NCBI GenBank assembly: GCA_002293275.1
Contig: DBCX01000024.1
Location: forward strand, 15,371 to 28,401
From: Cyanobacteria bacterium UBA947
GTDB taxonomy: Bacteria; Cyanobacteriota; Vampirovibrionia; Gastranaerophilales; Gastranaerophilaceae
Reading direction: 5' to 3'
Length of the DNA: 13,031 bases
Notes under the pieces: generated by a model
Told to the model about the DNA's origin: nothing
Seen by the model: the letters and a program-made list of their open reading frames with translations, nothing else
The model's database searches: none
Shown here: piece by piece, positions 1-7,300 of the stretch
How positions within the stretch are numbered: the first letter of the stretch is position 1
How the letters are laid out: the number at the start of each line of letters is the position of its first letter
Program-made: the position numbers and the translations under genes

Positions 1-3000
1 ATCCAAATCTTTTATATTAGCAATTAGAGCCTTGGGTACGAGATTAAAATCTTTGGAAATTTCATTTTCTGAAAGTAGTTTGAAATTTTTACCAAATTCT
101 TCATCAGGTGTAAGGAGCCTTTCTGCCAAACGCATGGTCGCATCGTTATCAAATTTAAAAATTTTGTTGCCTTCAAATTCAAATTCTAAAAGTTTTTGAA
201 CGCTGGCACACATTTCTTCAGAATAATTTGCTAATAAATCTACTATTATATCACTATTAAAATTTCTGCTTAATGTATGATTATCCACTAAGTCATGGAG
301 CGCTTTGTAAGAAACAGAATTCTTCTGTGGGGACCAAGAGTTTAATATGATTTCTGTGTATTGGTACGCGTGGGCAGAAGGTATTACATCGGATAACTCT
401 TCCCATGGGAAGTTTTGTTCAATATCTTGCTGTGTTTTAAACATGTCATTCCTAGACGCGTGAATTATCCAATCGAGCACATCTTGAGCGTCTTGTGGTG
501 TGTCAAAAACATCCATATATTTATCAAAGGCAGCTTTGCGCGCGGCGAGTCTTTCCGGTGAATAGAACGGGTCAACCGCCGGCGCAGATTGCACCGCAGG
601 CACTGCGGCCTCTGTCACCGTTGCCGGGGTGTCTTTCAATATAAGAATATTGTCAGGGTCAAAAATACCTATTCCGATTGTGGCGTCATCCATATAGACC
701 GCATCATAGCCGGCGCTTCTATACACTTGCCCTTTTGCATAACCAATGAGCGCCATGTATGTTTCATTATTGAGTTGGTTTTGCGTCGCATACTTATCTA
801 TTCTGGTCATAATTTCTTTGTCAAATAAATGCTCTATATGTTCGACTACCCTAACGGCGTTTGCTATAGGCCCTTCTATAAGACCGATTTTTGTCCCGTC
901 TTTTAGCCGGAATTTAATCATCTCGCTGTCTTTTTTGTACATTTCAAGTTGAGGAGAATTTGCATCTCCGGCATAAACAGCTGTTCCCCAACGATTGTCC
1001 ATACGCATGCTGTTAGAAAGGTCAAAGCCGTTTTTCATCACAGCGTCTCTGTTTGTGCTGTAGTGTCCCCATGTCATACCTGAATATTGTTCAGTGGCAT
1101 CTGTTATATGTGCGGATAATTCAGGACTGATTTCATCATACGCTTTTTGTAAATCAGTTTCATTAAGTATTTTTTCAAAAGTTTTTTCAATAGTTGCAAA
1201 GTCTGCGAGCTTAACTCCTTTTTTTCCTGCCATAATAACCAATCTTTTTTGTGCAATATAATCAAATAATGGCTGCTCAACTTTATCAGGCAATTTTGCG
1301 CCGTATATTTTCAAAATGAAATCATCAATCATTGACATAGGAATTTCTTCCACATCAACATCCTTAAATACGTCAAGCATTATACCTTCATAATATTTTT
1401 CAATTAACTTTTCTTGAGCTAAACGATTATCTTTGAGCATTTGTACGTGATTTTCAAGTGATGGAGCGCCAGGCAGATACCATTTAACATCATTATAAAA
1501 CTCGTTTTGCTCTTGAACAGGTTTATTCAGAAATTCTTGCAATGTGCAGTTAAGTTCTTCATCCACAATTTGTTTAAACACATCTTTAACATTTTGAGGC
1601 ATATTATCCAAATCAAACGGTTCTTCATCTTTAGGTAATTCCATTTTGGGCTCATTTTCTTTTGCTGATTGGAGAGCAGAATCCAGACCGGTTAATATCT
1701 TGTTATATTTTTCATACATTTCAGGTGTTGCTTTCTGCAGCTCAAAACTTAATAAATGGTTACGCGAAGTTTCGTCATCATCCAGATTAGATACTTCATA
1801 ATATCTTGCAAGGCTGCCGGGCTTGGATTGTACTGCCGCCGGAGTGTCCTCTGCAAAGTGCTGCAAATCTATTCCGTCGCCCGGCCGCGCAGGTGTTGCC
1901 GGAGTTTGTGCCAGATTTTTCAAGGCGTCTAAAACTAAACTCGTTATTTTTTCACTATTATCCGGATTATTGGCAACAGCCATAGCTTCTTGAATGTCTG
2001 CCGGCTTTTTGCCCATCATCACTTGCATTGCATCTAATAAGCAATTTTCATAAACTTTATTACCATCGGCGGTTGGATTTTTGTCCAGATAAGGGGCTAT
2101 ATATTGGACAACTTTTTGGCTAAACTCTGAACTCTCTTTATTTTTATTGGTTGATACCCCCAAGGCCTTTTCAAAAACGTTTTCAACATCATAAGCTTCA
2201 ACTTCAAGAGGATTCCCATAATAACGGGTTTGATATACAAAAGCATCATAGAATCCTGCGATATTTAACTGCGAGTTAAGCGTATCCATGTAATCTATGT
2301 ATGATTTTTTATATTTTTCCACGTCAAAACCTTTGGTACTGGTGTTTTGCGTAATCTTGTCCCAGGATTCCTTGCTAAAAACTGCCTGGTTGCCTTCCAA
2401 ATCTCCGGCCATTTCTGCCGGTATAATTTGTAAAATATTATTAAATTCTTCCGCACCCAAACTTTTATACAATTTGCTAAATGTTTGCAGATGTTCCAGT
2501 TCATGTCTAAGCATTGCGGCGACTTGTTTAGTATTCAGATTTTTAGCCAATAGTTCGGATTCGTTAATTTGCAGTTGTCCGTTTGCGGGAACCACGCACA
2601 TTGCATAAGTATAATCGCTGTCTTCAATAATTTTTGTGACGGGAATATCAATCCCCATGTCGTCGGTGAGTATCTTCAATATCTTGTCAATATTGTCAAC
2701 GGCATCGCCTTTGAGCGCGTGTATTGCAGAAACTGTATTTGGGTTAACAACGTTATTTGCGGGCGCCGCGGGTGCTGTTGTTTGCGCAGCTGCCGGCACG
2801 TTGTCCGCAAAGAACTGCAAATCTATTTTAACGCCGTCAAATTCGGGTACCACAGGTTCTGCCGGAGCCAGGGCAGGGTTAGTTTTCACTAATCCCGGCA
2901 GCTGCAATGTACCGGCAAGCATAGGAGTGCTGCTAACAGTTATTGTGGTAGGCTGTGCTGTGCCGGCAAGTATAGGAGGTCCGCTAACCGTTACCGCCGG

Positions 3001-4350
3001 CGGCTGAGCTGTGCCCGCAACCGCAGGCGGCATAGCTGTCAGCTGTGCGGCAGATTGTGCTGTAGACGCTCCGCTTGCAGAGCCTGCCGGCCGCATTGCG
3101 TTAAAGAATTCCGCCGTACTCATCGATTGACCAAACTCACCGCTCCAATTAAACGGTGTGGTTTGCTGCGGTGTTATTCTTACCATGCGCAGCCCGTCTG
3201 CCTTGAAGGTGGGGTTTAATCTGCTTAATTCACCCGCGCTCATATCAAACGCCACACATTTACCGTTCGGGTCCAGGTATTGCTTGATTTTCACCCCGTC
3301 TGTTGTGGTGAAGTTTTTGGCGGTTGTGCCCTGCGGTTTTGGCGCGCCGGCCGCTATCTTAACCGCCTCAAATCCCGCGCCCATCACAAACCCCATTGCG
3401 CCGCCAATCAGCGCCTGTTTGTTTCCGGTGTCAATTGCCTCTACGATTGAGCCGCCGTCTGCCAAAGTACTTGCAATCCCGCTAAATTCGCCCACAACCG
3501 CGCCTGCCGTCCCGGAGCCGATAGCCGGTGCAAGAACTCTTGTCGCAACCTGCCCGAGCGTTGTCGTCGCCTTAGGTAAAAGCTGGGCCGCACCCTGAGT
3601 TGCCGCATTTGCCACCGGTGTGTATGCGGCGCTGCCAAACCCTATGACAAAACCTTTGCCTATCATATCTTTTAACTGTTCGGAAATTTTGTACTGGATG
3701 CCCGCGCTGACGTGTTCAATTGTTTGTATGGCGCCGTAAGCTGCTGCACCGGCAAGTCCGCTGGCTACCGCGTTGAGCGGGATTGCCGCAAGCGATGCCC
3801 CGCCGGTGAACGGTGCCGCCGCGCCTTCGCCCACAGTCAATACGGCAAACGTGCCGACTCCTGCTATCGTAGCGCTGGTACCGGCAAGACTGTCAATCGC
3901 CGTATCCTGGCTTGCCAGAAAATTTTGTACCGCGGCGTTCGCCGCATCAAATTCTATTTCACCGTTTTTAAATTTTTCAATAGCTTCGGCGGCTTTTTCT
4001 TGGCTTGCGCCGGAGTTTGTCACGTTTTTAACCAGGCTGATAACATCGCCAAAAATCCCCTGACGCGCAACCGCATCAGACAGGTCTTTGTTCAGCGTTT
4101 GCAGCTGCTGCTCGTGCGTAACCGCCTGCTGCGCCGCCGCCGCTTGTTTTTGTGCGATTTCGTCCTCATGTCTGGGCAAATTTGACGGCATCCCGTGCGA
4201 AGCGCTGCTCTGGCGCTCAAGTGTGACGCCTTTATCCAAATCTTTGGATGTGTTTTCAAAAACACGCCAAGGCGCAGTGCGAGCCTGTTCTTCAACCCCT
4301 ATACCCGGAACGAACTGTTTCCAGCTAACCTTGTCTACCTTATTGTCCAT
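1..4350 (-). CDS. Giant multidomain protein, 3' end beyond window: HExxH peptidase-like and ADP-ribosyltransferase-like modules
   Basis: One frame stays open for 1450 codons from the ATG at 4350-4348 to the left edge; I translated it completely and found no stop. Function is not recognised. Visible layout: charged, Gln/Ala-rich N-terminus without a signal peptide (1-155); Gly/Ala-rich hydrophobic segments that could insert in or span a membrane (about 155-336); a small region (345-400); a Pro/Ala/Thr linker with 17-residue repeats (420-530); a peptidase-like module with HELEH at 616-620 (540-735); a second linker (810-845); a helical, acidic region (845-1085); an ADP-ribosyltransferase-like module (1085-1240); a third linker; then a helical part that runs off the window. 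No good Shine-Dalgarno sequence precedes the ATG, but it is the only canonical start after an in-frame stop at 4414-4416. It begins 46 bases after carB. An effector, polymorphic toxin or phage-type polyvalent protein are the options I consider. Confidence 0.93.
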   Translation of the reverse strand, partial: MDNKVDKVSWKQFVPGIGVEEQARTAPWRVFENTSKDLDKGVTLERQSSASHGMPSNLPRHEDEIAQKQAAAAQQAVTHEQQLQTLNKDLSDAVARQGIFGDVISLVKNVTNSGASQEKAAEAIEKFKNGEIEFDAANAAVQNFLASQDTAIDSLAGTSATIAGVGTFAVLTVGEGAAAPFTGGASLAAIPLNAVASGLAGAAAYGAIQTIEHVSAGIQYKISEQLKDMIGKGFVIGFGSAAYTPVANAATQGAAQLLPKATTTLGQVATRVLAPAIGSGTAGAVVGEFSGIASTLADGGSIVEAIDTGNKQALIGGAMGFVMGAGFEAVKIAAGAPKPQGTTAKNFTTTDGVKIKQYLDPNGKCVAFDMSAGELSRLNPTFKADGLRMVRITPQQTTPFNWSGEFGQSMSTAEFFNAMRPAGSASGASTAQSAAQLTAMPPAVAGTAQPPAVTVSGPPILAGTAQPTTITVSSTPMLAGTLQLPGLVKTNPALAPAEPVVPEFDGVKIDLQFFADNVPAAAQTTAPAAPANNVVNPNTVSAIHALKGDAVDNIDKILKILTDDMGIDIPVTKIIEDSDYTYAMCVVPANGQLQINESELLAKNLNTKQVAAMLRHELEHLQTFSKLYKSLGAEEFNNILQIIPAEMAGDLEGNQAVFSKESWDKITQNTSTKGFDVEKYKKSYIDYMDTLNSQLNIAGFYDAFVYQTRYYGNPLEVEAYDVENVFEKALGVSTNKNKESSEFSQKVVQYIAPYLDKNPTADGNKVYENCLLDAMQVMMGKKPADIQEAMAVANNPDNSEKITSLVLDALKNLAQTPATPARPGDGIDLQHFAEDTPAAVQSKPGSLARYYEVSNLDDDETSRNHLLSFELQKATPEMYEKYNKILTGLDSALQSAKENEPKMELPKDEEPFDLDNMPQNVKDVFKQIVDEELNCTLQEFLNKPVQEQNEFYNDVKWYLPGAPSLENHVQMLKDNRLAQEKLIEKYYEGIMLDVFKDVDVEEIPMSMIDDFILKIYGAKLPDKVEQPLFDYIAQKRLVIMAGKKGVKLADFATIEKTFEKILNETDLQKAYDEISPELSAHITDATEQYSGMTWGHYSTNRDAVMKNGFDLSNSMRMDNRWGTAVYAGDANSPQLEMYKKDSEMIKFRLKDGTKIGLIEGPIANAVRVVEHIEHLFDKEIMTRIDKYATQNQLNNETYMALIGYAKGQVYRSAGYDAVYMDDATIGIGIFDPDNILILKDTPATVTEAAVPAVQSAPAVDPFYSPERLAARKAAFDKYMDVFDTPQDAQDVLDWIIHASRNDMFKTQQDIEQNFPWEELSDVIPSAHAYQYTEIILNSWSPQKNSVSYKALHDLVDNHTLSRNFNSDIIVDLLANYSEEMCASVQKLLEFEFEGNKIFKFDNDATMRLAERLLTPDEEFGKNFKLLSENEISKDFNLVPKALIANIKDLD
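628..1098 (-). other. ADP-ribosyltransferase-like module of the giant protein (residues about 1085-1241)
   Basis: The segment opens with WGHYSTN (H1096), followed by an 'AVMKNGF' stretch, then GTAVYAGD (1122-1129), and closes with GYDAVYM (1214-1220) and FDPDNILIL. This order recalls the short conserved blocks of ART-fold enzymes: a 'hGT/HxT' first strand, a 'G.avY' block, and a late 'GYDG...vFdpeqI' block as in ART modules of phage and plasmid polyvalent proteins. That is recognition by pattern, not a database match. The final acidic or Gln position of DPEQI-type motifs is Asn here (DPDNI), so catalytic competence is uncertain. Confidence 0.45.
1828..1872 (-). repeat. Second copy of the IDLQ(F/H)FA linker motif
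   Basis: Residues 827-841 read IDLQHFAEDTPAAVQ and match residues 509-523 (IDLQFFADNVPAAAQ) at most positions. This copy lies between the peptidase-like module and the helical region that precedes the ART-like module, inside a Pro/Ala/Thr-rich linker. Confidence 0.8.
2146..2733 (-). other. Zinc-metallopeptidase-like module of the giant protein (residues about 540-735)
   Basis: HELEH lies at residues 616-620 (bases 2491-2505) in the context 'MLRHELEHLQTF'. It follows a strand-like 'YAMCVVP' and an 'LQIN' segment, the arrangement usual in HExxH zinc peptidases. About 96 residues later comes NPLEVEAYD (713-721), in which E716 or E718 could supply the third zinc ligand, as in gluzincin-like families. 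The motif, helix context and downstream Glu are seen; metal binding and proteolysis are inferred. Self-processing of the polypeptide or cleavage of a host or phage protein are both possible. Confidence 0.55.
2782..2826 (-). repeat. First copy of the IDLQ(F/H)FA linker motif
   Basis: Residues 509-523 read IDLQFFADNVPAAAQ, just before the peptidase-like module. With the copy at residues 827-841 it brackets that module. The core resembles the (N/D)LQ(L/F)FA stretch I associate with N-termini of phage head proteins from Gram-positive hosts; that comparison is from memory. Confidence 0.8.
2887..3033 (-). repeat. Three 17-residue (51-base) tandem repeats in a Pro/Thr-rich linker
   Basis: Residues 440-488 of the giant protein hold three degenerate units whose AGT core recurs at residues 445, 462 and 479, exactly 17 apart. 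The first two units share AGTAQP and TVS; the third (AGTLQLP) has diverged. The unit is visible in the DNA as a 51-base period. It is most likely a flexible spacer between the N-terminal half and the peptidase-like module. Confidence 0.75.
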
Positions 4351-4396
4351 GCCATGTGTATCGGCAGTTTGCGCGCGAATCTTGAACGTTTTTAAA

Positions 4397-7300
4397 TTAA
4401 GATTTACAAAGGTTTACACATTTTTGCCGGTACTTGTCAAGGCTTTTGTATTCAAGCTGCGGGTTTTTCAGGTAATATTCAAGCGCTTGCAGGTAAGCTG
4501 TCGCCGTATCTGTTGATGTAAAGCACGGTGTTGAATAAATCTCTGAAATCGTGCGGATTTTGAACCCGCGGTCCTCCGAGCCCTCGCGGCTTGTGTTTGA
4601 CGGCGTGTTGATGATAAACGCAAGCTGGCCTGTTTTCATTTGCTCTTGCATTTTTTCCATATCAAAATTCTTGATTTCTTTTGACGTTATGCCGTGCTCT
4701 GCCAGAACCTTGTGCGTTCCCGTAGTTGCGACAATCCTGAACCCGAGTTTTTCCAGACTCCGGCCGATTTCAATCCCGTCGGATTTGGTGTGGTTATTCA
4801 GCGCGAGCATGACATCCCCTTTTGGCTCGGGGAAGTGATAACCTGCGGCCAAAAACCCTTTCACAAGCGCTTTTTCGTATACGTAATCCACACCCAAAAC
4901 CTCACCGGTTGATTTCATCTCAGGTGCCAGCGCCGGGTCAATCCGGTTGAGCTTTTGGAACGAGAATACCGGCACTTTCACACAAATCAGATCGGTTGCC
5001 GCTGCCAGCCCCGGGGTGTAACCTTGCTCGCGGATGGATTTGCCCAGCACCGCGTTGACCGCGATATCAGTCATCGGGATACCGGTGACTTTGCTCATAA
5101 TCGGCACGGTGCGCGACGCACGCGGGTTGACCTCAATGATATATGCCTTGTCGTCTTTCACAACAAACTGGATATTGAACAGCCCTTTGATTTGCAGTTT
5201 TTGCGCAATTTTTTGCGCGTAAACCGTGAGGCTGTCGAGCACCTTTTGTTTAACGTTTTGCGGCGGATAAATCGCCATACTGTCGCCCGAATGGACGCCT
5301 GCGCGCTCAATGTGCTCGGTGATTCCTGGGATGAGAATATCTTGGCCGTCGCTTATTGCGTCAAGTTCAAGCTCCATGCCTTCAATGTATTGGTCAATCA
5401 GCACCGGATGCTCATCCGAGAATTGCAGCGCCGATTTGAAATACGTCAGCAGCTCGGTTTCGTTGTAAACAACCTGCATCCCGCGCCCGCCGATAACGTA
5501 AGACGGCCGTACCAACAGCGGGAAACCAAGTGTCTGCGCGGCTTTGCGCGCATCGGATTCCGTGCGGACAGCAACACCTTTTGGCTGCGGGATGTTTAAC
5601 TCCTGCAAAAGCGCCTCAAACAGCTTTCTGTCCTCCGCTTTGTCAATCGCGTCCAGCGAGGTTCCCAGAATTTTGACCCCGCGTTTTTCAAGCTGCGGTG
5701 CAAGATTTATCGCGGTCTGCCCGCCAAATTGCACCATTACACCGGAAGGATTTTCGCGTTTGATGATGTTCATAATATTTTCAATATTCATCGGTTCAAA
5801 AAACAGTTTATCCGCCACGTCAAAATCAGTAGAGAGCGTTTCGGGGTTTGAGTTTACGATGATGGACTTGTAACCGTTTTTCTTAATCGCCCAAGCCGCG
5901 TGCACGCAGCAGTAATCAAATTCAATCCCTTGCCCGATACGGATTGGACCGGAGCCCAGCACAAGAATATTCTTGCCATCAGGCGTGTTGTACTCGTCCG
6001 CCTCGTTGTAAACCGAATAATAATACGGCGTGTATGCTTCAAACTCGCCAGCGCAGGTGTCAACGACCTTGAATGAGGCGCTAATCTTGTTGGTATCGCG
6101 CAGGTGCTCGATTTCTTTGAGCGTTTTGCGCGCCACAACGGCGATTTCTGTATCAAGGAACCCTTTTTCTTTTGCTTCCAGATACAATTGTGCGGTGAGC
6201 GGCTCTTTTTTGAGCTTGGTTTCAAAGTCGCACAGGTTCTTGATTTTGGCGATAAACCACGGGTCAATTTTGGTGATTTTGTTGATTTGGCTGACACTTA
6301 TGCCGCGGTTGAGCGCCTCTGCCACCCGGAAAATCCGCCGGTCATCCTGCACGGCGAGCATCGCTTTGAGTTCTTCCGTGGAAAAATCGCTGTAACGCTT
6401 GCGATGCAGCCCGGTGTTTTTGCTCTCGATTGATGTTATGGCTTTTTTGAACGAGCTTTCAAAAGTCCTGCCGATTGCCATGACCTCACCGGTGGCCTTC
6501 ATTTTTGTACCCAGAAGCCTGTCCCCGCTTGCAAATTTGTCGAACGGCCATTTTGGAATTTTGGTGACAACATAGTCAATTGCCGGTTCAAGCGCGGCGG
6601 TTGTTTTTTGTGTGATGGCGTTTTTGATTTCGTGCAATCTGTATCCGAGCGCGATTTTGGCAGTGACTTTTGCAATCGGGTAGCCGGTCGCTTTGGACGC
6701 AAGCGCTGATGAGCGGCTCACGCGGGGGTTTACCTCAATTACATAGTACCGGTTGCTTTTTGTATCAAGCGCAAACTGGACATTGCACCCGCCCTCAATT
6801 TTGAGCGCACGGATGATTTTCAGCGCGGAATTTCGCAGCATATTGCACTCTTTTGCCCGCAGCGTCTGCGTCGGCGCAACAACAAAACTGTCGCCCGTGT
6901 GAACGCCAATCGGGTCAATGTTTTCCATATTGCAAATCACGATAGCGGCATCGTTGGCGTCACGCATAACTTCGTATTCAATCTCTTTGTAGCCCGCAAT
7001 GCTTTTCTCCACAAGCACCTGTGAAATCGGACTGCGTAAAAGTCCGGTATGAACGATTTCTTCCAGTTCGTTATTGTTTGCCGCAATCCCGCCGCCTGAA
7101 CCGCCCAAAGTGTAGGCGGGACGGATGATTACAGGGAAGCCGATTTGCTTGACAAAATCCTGCGCTTCTTTAAGGCTCGATGCGATAATGCTTTCGGGCA
7201 CAGGTTCGCCGATTTCGTCCATCAAATTCTTGAAAAGCTCGCGGTCTTCGGCTTTTTTAATCGCGTCAATTTTGGTACCCAGCAGTTTTACGTCATATTT

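Noticed and set aside
589..4185. Several plus-strand open frames of 60-157 codons (for example 2636-3007, 3158-3598, 3712-4185)
   Set aside because: They lie opposite the 1450-codon minus-strand frame, overlap each other, and their peptides show no recognisable domain; they are shadows of the coding strand.
4350..4413. Upstream in-frame extension of the giant protein into the end of carB
   Set aside because: The frame is open but contains no ATG, GTG or TTG before the stop at 4414-4416, so ATG at 4350 is retained.
4955..5599. Plus-strand frame of 214 codons inside carB
   Set aside because: Antisense to strongly conserved CarB sequence; rich in Arg, Asn and His as expected from a shadow frame. 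No ribosome binding site was identified.
5854..6297. Minus-strand frame of 147 codons in a different phase within carB
   Set aside because: It lies wholly within CarB coding sequence and gives a Ser/Arg/Lys-rich peptide without domain features.
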